A stretch of 64,000 nucleotides of DNA. Origin: an uncultured Streptococcus sp. GTDB lineage: Bacteria > Bacillota > Bacilli > Lactobacillales > Streptococcaceae. Location: NCBI RefSeq assembly GCF_901875575.1, contig NZ_CABFMF010000011.1, forward strand, positions 62,001 to 126,000. Reading direction: 5' to 3'. The translations under genes were made by a program, and so were the position numbers. Below the pieces are notes generated by a model that ran no database searches, was not told where the DNA came from, and saw only the letters and a program-made list of their open reading frames with translations. Position 1 is the first letter of the stretch. Every line of letters begins with the position of its first letter. Of the stretch, positions 49,553 through 58,856 are shown one piece after another.

Positions 49553-50809
49553 ATGAAAGCAGAACTCATTGCTGTTGGAACAGAAATTTTAACAGGACAG
49601 ATTGTTAATACCAATGTTCAATTTTTATCAGAAAAACTAGCAGAAATTGGGGTGGATGTTTATTTTCAAACGGCTGTAGGAGATAATGAAGGACGTTTGT
49701 TATCTCTCCTTGAAATTGCGAGAACACGTAGTAGTCTAGTGATTTTAACAGGAGGCTTGGGACCGACTGAGGACGATTTGACCAAACAAACTTTGGCTAA
49801 ATTCTTAAGGAAAGAATTAGTCTTTGATTCTCAGGCGCAGGAGAAGTTGGATGTCTTTTTTGCTCAGCGACCAGACTATGCCCGAACACCGAATAATGAA
49901 AGACAAGCTCAACTTGTAGAAGGAGCGACTCCACTGCCAAACGAAACAGGACTGGCTGTGGGAGGAATATTAGAAGCCGATGGAGTGACCTACGTCGTCC
50001 TTCCTGGTCCACCAAGCGAATTGAAACCTATGGTTTTAAACCAACTTCTACCCAAGTTGATGACAGGTAGCAAGCTGTATTCCCGTGTTCTTCGATTTTT
50101 TGGAATTGGTGAGAGTCAGTTGGTCACGATTTTGGCTGATTTGATTGATAATCAAACAGATCCTACCTTGGCGCCTTATGCAAAGACAGGAGAGGTAACT
50201 CTACGTCTGTCAACAAAAGCTAGCAATCAAGAAGAAGCAAATCAAGTGCTGGATATCTTGGAAAATCAAATCTTGGATCGCCAGACCTTTGAAGGTCTTT
50301 CTTTACGAGACCTTTGTTATGGGTATGGGGAAGAGTCCAGCTTGGCCAGCATTGTGGTAGAAGAACTGAAAAGGCAAGGGAAAACGATTACGGCTGCAGA
50401 GAGTTTGACGGCAGGTCTTTTCCAAGCTACCGTAGCGGATTTTTCGGGGGTTTCAAGTATATTTAAGGGTGGTTTTGTGACCTATAGCTTGGAGGAAAAA
50501 TCAAAGATGTTGGATATTCCTGCCAAGGATTTGGAAGAACATGGTGTAGTGTCTGAATTTACAGCTCAGAAGATGGCTGAGCAGGTACGAATCAAGACCC
50601 AGTCTGATTTTGCCCTTAGTTTGACTGGAGTGGCAGGACCAGATAGCCTAGAAGGATATCCAGCTGGGACAGTCTTTATAGGCTTGGCTCAAGAGCATGG
50701 AACTGAGGTCATCAAGGTGAATATTGGAGGCAGAAGTCGAGCAGATGTACGTCACATTGCGGTTATGCATGCCTTTAACCTAGTTCGCAAGGCTTTATTA
50801 AGTGACTAA
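49553..50809 (+). CDS. cinA: Competence/damage-inducible protein CinA
   Basis: 418 residues: an N-terminal MoCF_biosynth-like domain (MKAELIAVGTEILTGQIVNTN, GGLGPTEDD) and a C-terminal nicotinamide-nucleotide amidase domain (TAAESLTAGLFQA, SLTGVAGPDSLEGYPAGTV). In streptococci it is part of the late competence regulon and interacts with RecA. GTAGGAGGAA precedes the ATG. It is followed by recA, as in pneumococcus. No ComX box was identified. Confidence 0.95.
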   Translation: MKAELIAVGTEILTGQIVNTNVQFLSEKLAEIGVDVYFQTAVGDNEGRLLSLLEIARTRSSLVILTGGLGPTEDDLTKQTLAKFLRKELVFDSQAQEKLDVFFAQRPDYARTPNNERQAQLVEGATPLPNETGLAVGGILEADGVTYVVLPGPPSELKPMVLNQLLPKLMTGSKLYSRVLRFFGIGESQLVTILADLIDNQTDPTLAPYAKTGEVTLRLSTKASNQEEANQVLDILENQILDRQTFEGLSLRDLCYGYGEESSLASIVVEELKRQGKTITAAESLTAGLFQATVADFSGVSSIFKGGFVTYSLEEKSKMLDIPAKDLEEHGVVSEFTAQKMAEQVRIKTQSDFALSLTGVAGPDSLEGYPAGTVFIGLAQEHGTEVIKVNIGGRSRADVRHIAVMHAFNLVRKALLSD

Positions 50810-50863
50810 CTTTTGATATAATAGTAGATAGGTCTGAGGACCATTAGAATGTAGGAGAATAGA

Positions 50864-52030
50864 ATGGCAAAAAAACCAAAAAAATTAGAAGAAATTTCAA
50901 AAAAATTCGGGGCAGAACGTGAAAAAGCCTTGAATGATGCTCTTAAATTGATTGAGAAAGACTTTGGTAAGGGTTCAATCATGCGTTTGGGTGAACGTGC
51001 AGAGCAAAAGGTACAAGTCATGAGCTCAGGTTCCTTGGCGCTTGACATTGCCCTTGGTTCAGGTGGTTATCCTAAGGGGCGTATCATCGAAATCTATGGG
51101 CCAGAGTCATCTGGTAAGACAACAGTTGCCCTTCATGCAGTTGCACAAGCGCAAAAAGAAGGTGGTATTGCAGCCTTTATCGATGCAGAGCATGCCCTAG
51201 ATCCAGCTTATGCTGCGGCCCTTGGTGTCAATATTGACGAATTGCTCTTGTCACAACCAGACTCAGGAGAGCAAGGTCTTGAGATTGCAGGAAAATTGAT
51301 CGACTCAGGTGCTGTAGATCTTGTTGTGGTCGACTCAGTTGCTGCCCTTGTACCTCGTGCAGAAATTGATGGAGATATCGGAGATAGCCACGTTGGTTTG
51401 CAGGCTCGTATGATGAGCCAGGCCATGCGTAAACTTGGTGCTTCTATCAATAAGACCAAAACAATTGCCATCTTTATCAACCAATTGCGTGAAAAAGTTG
51501 GGGTCATGTTTGGAAATCCAGAAACAACTCCTGGTGGACGTGCCTTGAAATTCTACGCATCAGTGCGTTTGGATGTTCGTGGAAGCACGCAAATCAAGGG
51601 AACTGGGGATCAAAAAGACACCAATGTTGGTAAGGAAACCAAGATTAAGGTCGTGAAAAACAAGGTGGCTCCACCATTTAAGGAAGCCTTCGTTGAAATC
51701 ATGTACGGAGAAGGGATTTCTAAGACTGGTGAACTCTTGAAAATCGCAAGCGATTTGGATATCATTAAAAAAGCAGGAGCTTGGTACTCTTACAAGGATG
51801 AGAAAATCGGGCAGGGTTCTGAAAATGCTAAAAAATACTTGGCAGATCATCCAGAAGTCTTTGATGAAATCGACCATCAAATCCGTGTTCAATTTGGTTT
51901 GATTGATGGAGAAGAAGCTTCTGTAGAAGGTGTTGAAAGCAAAAAAGATAAGGCAGTTCAAGCAGATTCTGTGAATGAAGAAGTGACTCTTGACCTAGGC
52001 GATGAGCTTGAAATCGAAATTGAAGAATAA
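50864..52030 (+). CDS. recA: Recombinase RecA
   Basis: 388 residues. Walker A GPESSGKT (79-86), L1/L2 loops (DGDIGDSHVGLQARMMSQ; GNPETTPGGRALKFYASVR) and an acidic C-terminal tail (LDLGDELEIEIEE). TATAAT lies at 50817-50822 and AGGAG before the ATG, so it can be transcribed separately from cinA. A BOX element begins exactly at its stop codon. Confidence 0.97.
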   Translation: MAKKPKKLEEISKKFGAEREKALNDALKLIEKDFGKGSIMRLGERAEQKVQVMSSGSLALDIALGSGGYPKGRIIEIYGPESSGKTTVALHAVAQAQKEGGIAAFIDAEHALDPAYAAALGVNIDELLLSQPDSGEQGLEIAGKLIDSGAVDLVVVDSVAALVPRAEIDGDIGDSHVGLQARMMSQAMRKLGASINKTKTIAIFINQLREKVGVMFGNPETTPGGRALKFYASVRLDVRGSTQIKGTGDQKDTNVGKETKIKVVKNKVAPPFKEAFVEIMYGEGISKTGELLKIASDLDIIKKAGAWYSYKDEKIGQGSENAKKYLADHPEVFDEIDHQIRVQFGLIDGEEASVEGVESKKDKAVQADSVNEEVTLDLGDELEIEIEE

Positions 52031-52134
52031 TACTCTTCGAAAATCTCTTCAAACCACGTCAGCGTCGCCTTACCGTACTCAAGTACAGCTTACGGCTAGC
52101 TTCCTAGTTTACTTTTTGATTTTCATTGAGTATA
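52030..52134 (+). repeat. BOX element (A-C, no full boxB)
   Basis: BoxA (ACTCTTCGAAAATCTCTTCA...CGTCAGCGTCGCCTTACCGTA) followed by boxC (GGCTAGCTTCCTAGTTTAC...GAGTATA) without an intervening boxB unit. Starts at the recA stop codon. Confidence 0.9.
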
Positions 52135-52141
52135 AGCTATT

Positions 52142-52171
52142 AAAGTAGTGGAGCAAATCCACTACTTTTTC
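52142..52171 (+). terminator. Terminator after recA/BOX
   Basis: AAAGTAGTGGA (52142-52152) pairs with TCCACTACTTT (52158-52168), then T run. Confidence 0.88.
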
Positions 52172-52250
52172 GATTTTTTGTTTAAGGTCTCAGATCATCT
52201 ATAGTTTGCTGTTTCTTGTCGCTCCTCTAGAAAGCTGATATAATAGCCTT

Positions 52251-53621
52251 ATGAATAAAAAACGAACAGTGGACCTGATTCATGGCCCGATTCTTCCCTC
52301 GCTCTTAAGCTTCGCCTTCCCAATCTTGCTGTCTAATATTTTTCAACAGCTCTATAACACTGCTGATGTCTTAATTGTAGGGCGTTTTCTTGGTCAAGAA
52401 TCCTTGGCTGCAGTAGGGGCGACAACAGCGATTTTTGACCTGATTGTAGGTTTTACTCTTGGTGTTGGCAATGGGATGGGGATTGTTATTGCTCGCTATT
52501 ATGGTGCTCGGAATTTTACAAAAATCAAGGAAGCAGTAGCAGCTACCTGGATTTTAGGTGCTCTTTTGAGTATTGTGGTTATGTTGCTGGGTTTTCTTGG
52601 TTTGTATCCGCTTTTACAGTACCTAGATACTCCTGCAGAAATCCTCCCTCAGTCCTATCAATATATTTCTATGATTGTGACCTGTGTCGGTGTCAGCTTT
52701 GCCTATAATCTCTTTGCAGGTTTGTTGCGATCTATTGGTGACAGTCTGGCTGCACTTGGTTTTCTGATTTTCTCTGCCCTTGTCAATGTAGTTCTTGACT
52801 TGTATTTCATTACACAACTGCAGTTAGGAGTTCAATCGGCAGGACTTGCAACTATTATTTCGCAGGGGCTGTCAGCTGTACTTTGTTTCTACTATATCCG
52901 AAAGAATGTACCTGAACTACTCCCTCAACTCAAACATTTTAAGTGGAATAAGGCTTTATACGCGGATCTTTTGGAGCAAGGCTTGGCTATGGGCTTGATG
53001 AGTTCCATTGTGTCCATCGGCAGTGTGATTTTACAGTCTTCTGTTAATACCTTTGGTGCCGTAATTATTAGTGCTCAGACGGCGGCTCGACGTATTATGG
53101 CTTTCGCCCTTCTTCCTATGACCGCTATTTCTGCTTCGATGACGACCTTTGCTTCTCAGAATTTAGGTGCTAAGCGTCCAGACCGTATTGTTCAAGGTCT
53201 TCGAATCGGCAGTCGTTTAAGTATGTCCTGGGGAGTTTTTATTTGTGTTTTCCTCTTTTTTGCCAGTCCAGCCTTGGTTTCCTTCTTGGCTAGTTCGACG
53301 GATAGCTACTTGGTAGAAAATGGAAGTCTCTACCTGCAAATCAGTTCAGCTTTTTATCCTATTTTGAGTCTTTTGCTGATTTATCGCAATTGCTTGCAGG
53401 GTTTGGGACAGAAAGTCCTTCCTCTAGTTTCTAGCTTTATCGAACTAATCGGGAAAATCGCTTTTGTGGTTTTGATTATTCCTTGGGCGGGCTATAGGGG
53501 TGTTATTCTTTGTGAACCCCTTATCTGGGTTGCCATGACCATCCAACTTTATTTCTCACTATTCCGTCACCCCTTGATAAAAGAAGGCAAGGCAATCTTA
53601 GCAGCCAAAGTGCTATCCTAG
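52251..53621 (+). CDS. dinF: MATE-family efflux transporter DinF
   Basis: 456-residue protein with twelve predicted helices and the MATE repeat (FPILLSNIFQQLYNTADVLIVGRFLG; matching second half ...GAVIISAQTAARRIMAFALLP). It is a cation-coupled multidrug exporter, in pneumococcus the gene after recA. TATAAT at 52239-52244 is followed by six bases and the ATG, a leaderless arrangement. In pneumococcus lytA follows; here the next gene is the yebC type, with no lytA. Confidence 0.92.
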   Translation: MNKKRTVDLIHGPILPSLLSFAFPILLSNIFQQLYNTADVLIVGRFLGQESLAAVGATTAIFDLIVGFTLGVGNGMGIVIARYYGARNFTKIKEAVAATWILGALLSIVVMLLGFLGLYPLLQYLDTPAEILPQSYQYISMIVTCVGVSFAYNLFAGLLRSIGDSLAALGFLIFSALVNVVLDLYFITQLQLGVQSAGLATIISQGLSAVLCFYYIRKNVPELLPQLKHFKWNKALYADLLEQGLAMGLMSSIVSIGSVILQSSVNTFGAVIISAQTAARRIMAFALLPMTAISASMTTFASQNLGAKRPDRIVQGLRIGSRLSMSWGVFICVFLFFASPALVSFLASSTDSYLVENGSLYLQISSAFYPILSLLLIYRNCLQGLGQKVLPLVSSFIELIGKIAFVVLIIPWAGYRGVILCEPLIWVAMTIQLYFSLFRHPLIKEGKAILAAKVLS

Positions 53622-53717
53622 TTGGATTTACTGAATAAAATCCATTTCCTCTAGTGAAAATCGAAAAAACTTGTGTTATAATAAGAAAGATCAAAATGTG
53701 AAAAAAGGAGATTCCTA

Positions 53718-54434
53718 ATGGGACGTAAATGGGCCAATATTGTAGCCAAGAAAACGGCTAAAGATGGAGCTAACTCTAAAGTATATGCAAAATTTGGTGT
53801 AGAAATCTATGTAGCAGCTAAAAAAGGTGATCCAGATCCAGAATCAAACTCAGCTTTGAAATTCGTTATCGACCGTGCTAAACAAGCCCAAGTGCCAAAA
53901 CACGTTATCGATAAAGCTTTGGACAAGGCTAAAGGAAACACAGACGAAACCTTTACAGAAGGACGTTACGAAGGTTTTGGACCAAATGGTTCTATGCTGA
54001 TTGTTGATACTTTAACTTCTAATGTCAACCGTACAGCGGCCAATGTCCGTGCTGCCTTTGGTAAAAACGGCGGAAACATGGGTGCTTCAGGTTCGGTTTC
54101 ATACCTCTTTGACAACAAGGGTGTTATCGTATTTGCTGGTGAAGATGCGGATGCGGTCTTTGAGCAATTGCTAGAAGCAGATGTGGATGTGGATGATGTA
54201 GAAGCAGAAGAAGGTACAATCACAGTTTACACAGCTCCAACTGACCTTCACAAGGCTATCGTTGCCCTTCGTGAGTCAGGTATCGAAGAATTCAAAGTGA
54301 CTGAATTGGAAATGATTCCTCAGTCAGAAGTGGAATTGTCAGGCGATGACCTTGAAACCTTTGAAAAACTTTACAGTGTCCTTGAGGACGACGAAGACGT
54401 ACAAAAGATTTATACGAATGTAGACGGATTCTAA
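53718..54434 (+). CDS. YebC/PmpR family regulator
   Basis: 238-residue protein beginning MGRKWANIVAKKTAKDGANSK, full length for the TACO1/YebC family. Homologues act as DNA-binding regulators or aid translation of proline-rich stretches; the two roles cannot be separated from sequence. AAAGGAGA precedes the ATG. Single-gene unit with a terminator. Confidence 0.92.
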   Translation: MGRKWANIVAKKTAKDGANSKVYAKFGVEIYVAAKKGDPDPESNSALKFVIDRAKQAQVPKHVIDKALDKAKGNTDETFTEGRYEGFGPNGSMLIVDTLTSNVNRTAANVRAAFGKNGGNMGASGSVSYLFDNKGVIVFAGEDADAVFEQLLEADVDVDDVEAEEGTITVYTAPTDLHKAIVALRESGIEEFKVTELEMIPQSEVELSGDDLETFEKLYSVLEDDEDVQKIYTNVDGF

Positions 54435-54452
54435 TTTAATCTAGAAAACATG

Positions 54453-54485
54453 ATCCTAAGTGAGAAACTCACTTGGGATTTTTTG
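54453..54485 (+). terminator. Terminator after yebC-type gene
   Basis: ATCCTAAGTGAG (54453-54464) pairs with CTCACTTGGGAT (54468-54479), then T6. Confidence 0.88.
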
Positions 54486-54497
54486 AATCAAGAAAAT

Positions 54498-54583
54498 AGT
54501 TCTCTAGGAAACTTTTCCTTGACATCTCTTTTCAAAGTGGTAAAATAGTTCCCATGGAAACTTATTTAGTTCCTAGGAGAACT
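54498..54583 (+). promoter_or_regulatory. Triple MarR operator around the ABC exporter promoter
   Basis: Three related 16-bp palindromes: AGTTCTCTAGGAAACT (54498-54513), AGTTCCCATGGAAACT (54547-54562) and AGTTCCTAGGAGAACT (54568-54583). TTGACA (54519-54524), N16 and TAAAAT (54541-54546) lie between the first and second. Boxes 2 and 3 are 21 bp apart, two helical turns. This is a convincing repressor architecture for the MarR gene that follows. Confidence 0.8.
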
Positions 54584-54610
54584 AAATGTGATAGTTAGAA
54601 AGGAGTTAGT

Positions 54611-55081
54611 ATGGATAAACCGATGTTAGTCTTTAAGCGTTTTAGTCATCAGATTCATCTCATGGTACAAAGGGAAGCCAAACGTTGTGGTATTGAATTT
54701 ATGGGTGGACCGCAAGGTCAGGTTGTACGTTTTTTGGATATCCGTGAGGAAAACCAAGACTTGGTCTTGATTAAAGATATTGAGAAGGAACTCAATATTA
54801 GCAAGTCTGTTGCTAGTAACTTGGTCAAGCGTATGGTGCAAAATGGTCTGGTAGAATTGGAGGCGAGTTCTAGCGATAAGCGGGCTAAGTTTGTTCGTCT
54901 GACGGAAAAATCGCGTTCTCAAATGCAAGAATTTAAGGCCTTTTTTAAACGCATAGACAAGCAGTTGTTGGCAGACGTAGATGAAGGCGAATTACTGATT
55001 TTTGAGAAAGTCCTCAATCAATTACAGGAAAATATCAAGAGAATAGGAGGAGATAATGAAGAAATTAGCAAAACGAATTAG
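54611..55081 (+). CDS. MarR family transcriptional regulator
   Basis: 156-residue winged-helix protein (LVLIKDIEKELNISKSVASNLVKRMVQNGLVELEASSSDKRAKFVRLT, about residues 55-100). AGGAGTTAG precedes the ATG. Its end overlaps the first ABC exporter gene by 26 bases, so it is the first gene of the operon. With three palindromic boxes at the promoter it is probably an autorepressor that senses a compound exported by the downstream transporter. Confidence 0.88.
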   Translation: MDKPMLVFKRFSHQIHLMVQREAKRCGIEFMGGPQGQVVRFLDIREENQDLVLIKDIEKELNISKSVASNLVKRMVQNGLVELEASSSDKRAKFVRLTEKSRSQMQEFKAFFKRIDKQLLADVDEGELLIFEKVLNQLQENIKRIGGDNEEISKTN

Positions 55082-56825
55082 TAGAAAAGAATGGGGGATG
55101 ATTTTACTAGCCATTCTCTTTACCTGCTTTTCGGTCTATCTGGAGTTGGAAGTGCCGACCTATATCTCTAAAATCACGGATTTACTGGGAACTCAGGCTA
55201 CCAACTTGGATGAGTTATGGCAACCAGCAGGTATGATGGTGGGAATGTCCTTTCTAGCCTTCTTATCCGCAGTTGCAGTTGGATTTTTTGCGTCCAGAGT
55301 GGCCGCTTCTTATACTAGTAGGCTGAGAAGTGATATTTTTAACCGAGTTTTGGATTACTCGCAGACAGAGATTAAGAAATTCTCTATTCCCAGTCTCCTA
55401 ACTCGTACCACCAATGACATTACTCAGGTTCAGATGTTGATTACCATGGGCTTGCAAGTAGTTACGCGTGGTCCGATTATGGCTATCTGGGCTATCGGGA
55501 AGATTTTAGGTCGTTCAGAATACTGGCTCTGGGCCGTACTTGTGGCAGTGATTGTCAACGTTTTGATGACAACTGTTTTGATGACGCTAGCCTTTCCAAA
55601 ACAGTCCTTGATTCAGGGGCTGACAGATAAACTGAACAGTATCACTCGCGAGAGTTTAACAGGTATTCGTGTCGTTCGTGCCTACAATGCAGAGGATTAC
55701 CAAAATGAAAAATTTGCTGTAGCAAATGATGAATTGACACGCTTGAATTTGTTTGTCAACCGTCTTATGGCCATTCTAAATCCAATCATGATGGGGATTT
55801 CAAGTGGTTTGAGTGTGGCGATTTACTGGATTGGGGCCTATGTAATCAACGATGCTGCTGCGACAGCGCGTCTGCCTCTCTTTAGTGACATGGTTGTTTT
55901 CATGTCTTATGCCATGCAGGTTGTCATGGGCTTCCTTCTCATGGGGGCACTCTTCATCGTTCTTCCTCGAACTATGGTCTCTGCCAAGCGGATTAATCAG
56001 GTTTTGGATTTGCATTCTTCTATCCAAAACCCTGCTCAAGTGCAGCTGGCTGATGAAAACCTCAAAGGTCAGGTCGAATTTAAGAATGTGACCTTCCGCT
56101 ATGCGGCAAATTCGGAGGCGGTTATTGAGCATGTTAGCTTTAGAGCAGAAGTTGGTCAAACAGTGGCCTTTATTGGGTCAACTGGTTCTGGTAAATCAAC
56201 TCTGGTCAATCTGATTCCACGTTTCTACGATGTGTCAGAAGGAGAAATTCTGGTGGACGGTGTCAATGTTCAAGACTATGCCTTAGAAGATTTGCGCAAC
56301 AAGGTTGGTTATATCCCTCAAAAAGCGGTTCTCTTTTCAGGTGATGTCAAGGGCAATTTAGATTTTGGACGCAGTCAAGAAACACCACTTAGTGAGCAGG
56401 CTATGTGGCAAGCTCTGGAATTGGCCCAGTCTAAGAACTTTATCGAAGACAAAGAAGCTGGCTTAGCGTCAGAAGTGGCCCAAGGAGGAACCAACTTCTC
56501 AGGTGGTCAAAGACAGCGTCTGGCCATTGCGCGTGCCTTGGCTCGGAAGCCAGAAATCCTCATCTTTGATGACTCCTTCTCAGCCTTGGATTACAAGACA
56601 GACCGAGTTCTACGCCAAGAGCTAGCTGAAAAAACTAAGTCTATGACCAAGCTCATTGTCGCACAGCGTATTTCAACGATTATGGATGCGGATTTGATTT
56701 TGGTCTTGGATCAAGGAAAAGTCGTGGGACAAGGCACCCACAAGGAACTTCTAGATAATAACGAAGTTTACCAAGAAATTGCCTATTCACAATTATCGAA
56801 GGAGGAATTGGAACATGGAAAATAA
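55056..56825 (+). CDS. ABC exporter half-transporter, subunit 1 (degenerate ATP site)
   Basis: 589 residues: six membrane helices, then an ATPase domain with Walker A GSTGSGKST, signature FSGGQRQRLAIARAL and Walker B ILIFDDSFSALD. The residue after the Walker B aspartate is Asp instead of the catalytic Glu. That is the mark of the degenerate-site subunit of heterodimeric exporters (LmrCD/TM287-288 type). It overlaps the MarR gene upstream and the second subunit by 11 bases. Substrate unknown, probably drugs or lipids. Confidence 0.9.
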   Translation: MKKLAKRISRKEWGMILLAILFTCFSVYLELEVPTYISKITDLLGTQATNLDELWQPAGMMVGMSFLAFLSAVAVGFFASRVAASYTSRLRSDIFNRVLDYSQTEIKKFSIPSLLTRTTNDITQVQMLITMGLQVVTRGPIMAIWAIGKILGRSEYWLWAVLVAVIVNVLMTTVLMTLAFPKQSLIQGLTDKLNSITRESLTGIRVVRAYNAEDYQNEKFAVANDELTRLNLFVNRLMAILNPIMMGISSGLSVAIYWIGAYVINDAAATARLPLFSDMVVFMSYAMQVVMGFLLMGALFIVLPRTMVSAKRINQVLDLHSSIQNPAQVQLADENLKGQVEFKNVTFRYAANSEAVIEHVSFRAEVGQTVAFIGSTGSGKSTLVNLIPRFYDVSEGEILVDGVNVQDYALEDLRNKVGYIPQKAVLFSGDVKGNLDFGRSQETPLSEQAMWQALELAQSKNFIEDKEAGLASEVAQGGTNFSGGQRQRLAIARALARKPEILIFDDSFSALDYKTDRVLRQELAEKTKSMTKLIVAQRISTIMDADLILVLDQGKVVGQGTHKELLDNNEVYQEIAYSQLSKEELEHGK

Positions 56826-58575
56826 AAAACTGTCGCTCTGGAAACAGAGTAAACCCTATCTTGCAGGTCTCCAGTTTGCCCTTCTAATCGCCTTTCTAGC
56901 AACAATCGTATCCAATATCATTACTGTATATGGTCCAACCCGCATCAAGGAAATGACTAATATTATTGCCAGTGGTCTAGAAACAAGTGTGGATGTCGCG
57001 GCGGTTGCAGCTATTGGTGGTTTTTTGGCCGTGATTTATGTGATCGGACTTCTATCCAATTATTTGCAGGCCTTTCTGTTTACAACAGCCATTCAACGTT
57101 TTTCAGAGCGTTTGAGAACAGCCATTGCAGAGAAAATTAATCGCCTTCCATTAGGATATTTTGATGGACATTCTCAAGGAGATACCTTGTCTCGTGTAAC
57201 CAATGATGTTGACACTGCAGCCCAGTCCCTTAATCAAAGTCTGGGAACAGTTCTTTCATCTAGTTTATTGGTCTTAGCAGTCTTGGTAACCATGTTTGGG
57301 ATGAACTGGATTTTAGCCTTGGTGACGGTTGTGTCAACTCTTATCGGTTTTGCTTTCGTGTCCGTCTTTATGGGCAAATCCCAGGGCTTTTTTAAGAGTC
57401 AGCAACAGGATTTGGCAGCTGTCAATGGTTATGTGGAGGAAATGTACTCTGGCCATAATGTGGTGACCAGTTACAATGCTATCGAGAGCACGAAAGAAGA
57501 ATTTACGACATTAAATAATCGTTTGTATGACAGTATCTGGAAATCTCAGTTTATTTCAGGGATTATGATGCCGATTATGATGTTTATTGGGAATTTTAGT
57601 TATGCCTTAGTGATTATCGTTGGTGCAGCCTTGGCCTTAAATGGGCACATCAGTATCGGGATTATCGTTGCCTTTATGGCCTACGTTCGTATCTTTTCTC
57701 AGCCTCTTTCACAAATCGCTCAAGGGATTACTAGTTTGCAGCAGGCTAGTGCAGCCATGGGACGTGTCTTCGAATTCCTAGCTGAAGAGGAGATGGAAGA
57801 TGAATCCCATAAAGAAAGACAATTGAGCGATATGAAAGGTCAAGTAGTCTTTGATCGAGTCTCCTTTGGTTATACACCAGAGCGAACCATCATCCATGAC
57901 TTTTCTGCGACCGCTCATGCAGGTCAAAAAGTTGCAATTGTCGGACCGACTGGGGCTGGTAAGACAACCATTGTCAATCTTTTGATGAAGTTTTATGAGA
58001 TTGATAAGGGAAGCATCAGTATCGATGGTGTCGATACCAAGGAGATGAAGCGTTCGGAAGTACACGATGCCTTTTCAATGGTCTTGCAGGACACCTGGCT
58101 CTTTGAAGGCACTATCCGAGACAATCTTATCTATAACCAAAAGGATATTAGCGATGAGCGTGTGATTGAAGCCAGCAAGGCTGTGGGGATTCACCACTTT
58201 ATCATGACGCTGCCAGATGGTTATGATACTGTCTTGGATGATACAGTAACCTTGTCTGTCGGACAAAAACAACTCTTGACCATCGCTCGTGCTTTGCTGA
58301 AAGATGCGCCACTCTTGATTTTGGATGAGGCGACCTCTTCGGTTGATACACGGACGGAGGAATTGATTCAGAAAGCCATGGACCGTTTGATGGAAGGTAG
58401 AACTTCCTTTGTCATTGCCCACCGCTTGTCAACCATCCGCAATGCTGATTTGATTCTGGTTATGAAGGATGGAAATATCATCGAGCAAGGAAATCATGAT
58501 GAGCTGATGGCGCAAACTGGTTTCTACGCTGACCTCTACAACAGTCAGTTTACAGAAGACCAAGCAGAAGAATAA
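56815..58575 (+). CDS. ABC exporter half-transporter, subunit 2 (canonical ATP site)
   Basis: 586 residues: six helices, Walker A GPTGAGKTT, signature LSVGQKQLLTIARAL, Walker B LLILDEATSSVD with catalytic Glu. The frame is open from 56779, but GGAGG at 56801-56805 and the ATG at 56815 fix the start, overlapping the first subunit by 11 bases. Together the two form an asymmetric heterodimeric exporter under MarR control. Confidence 0.9.
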   Translation: MENKKLSLWKQSKPYLAGLQFALLIAFLATIVSNIITVYGPTRIKEMTNIIASGLETSVDVAAVAAIGGFLAVIYVIGLLSNYLQAFLFTTAIQRFSERLRTAIAEKINRLPLGYFDGHSQGDTLSRVTNDVDTAAQSLNQSLGTVLSSSLLVLAVLVTMFGMNWILALVTVVSTLIGFAFVSVFMGKSQGFFKSQQQDLAAVNGYVEEMYSGHNVVTSYNAIESTKEEFTTLNNRLYDSIWKSQFISGIMMPIMMFIGNFSYALVIIVGAALALNGHISIGIIVAFMAYVRIFSQPLSQIAQGITSLQQASAAMGRVFEFLAEEEMEDESHKERQLSDMKGQVVFDRVSFGYTPERTIIHDFSATAHAGQKVAIVGPTGAGKTTIVNLLMKFYEIDKGSISIDGVDTKEMKRSEVHDAFSMVLQDTWLFEGTIRDNLIYNQKDISDERVIEASKAVGIHHFIMTLPDGYDTVLDDTVTLSVGQKQLLTIARALLKDAPLLILDEATSSVDTRTEELIQKAMDRLMEGRTSFVIAHRLSTIRNADLILVMKDGNIIEQGNHDELMAQTGFYADLYNSQFTEDQAEE

Positions 58576-58580
58576 ATCGA

Positions 58581-58607
58581 AAGAAGGCTTGACGGCCTTC
58601 TTTTTCT
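58581..58607 (+). terminator. Terminator after ABC exporter operon
   Basis: AAGAAGGC (58581-58588) pairs with GCCTTCTT (58595-58602), then TTT. Confidence 0.82.
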
Positions 58608-58644
58608 GCACTATACTAGAAGACAAGTGCTTGCTTGCAAGCAA

Positions 58645-58843
58645 TACTCTTCGAAAATCTCTTCAAACCGCGTCAGCTTCGCCTTGCGGTAGGTATATGT
58701 TACTGACTCCGTCAGTTCTATCTGCAACCTCAAAATAGTATTTTGAGCTGACTCCGTCAGTCTTATTTACAACCTCAAAGCAGTGCTTTGAGCAGTCTGC
58801 GACTAGCTTGCTAGTTTGCTCTTTGATTTTCATTGAGTATAAA
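58645..58843 (+). repeat. BOX element with two boxB units
   Basis: BoxA (ATACTCTTCGAAAATCTCTT...GCCTTGCGGTA), two boxB copies (GACTCCGTCAGTTCTATCTG..., GACTCCGTCAGTCTTATTTA...) and boxC ending GATTTTCATTGAGTATAA. Between the ABC exporter and the PAP2 gene. Confidence 0.9.
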
Positions 58844-58856
58844 ATTTGAGTAAGTG

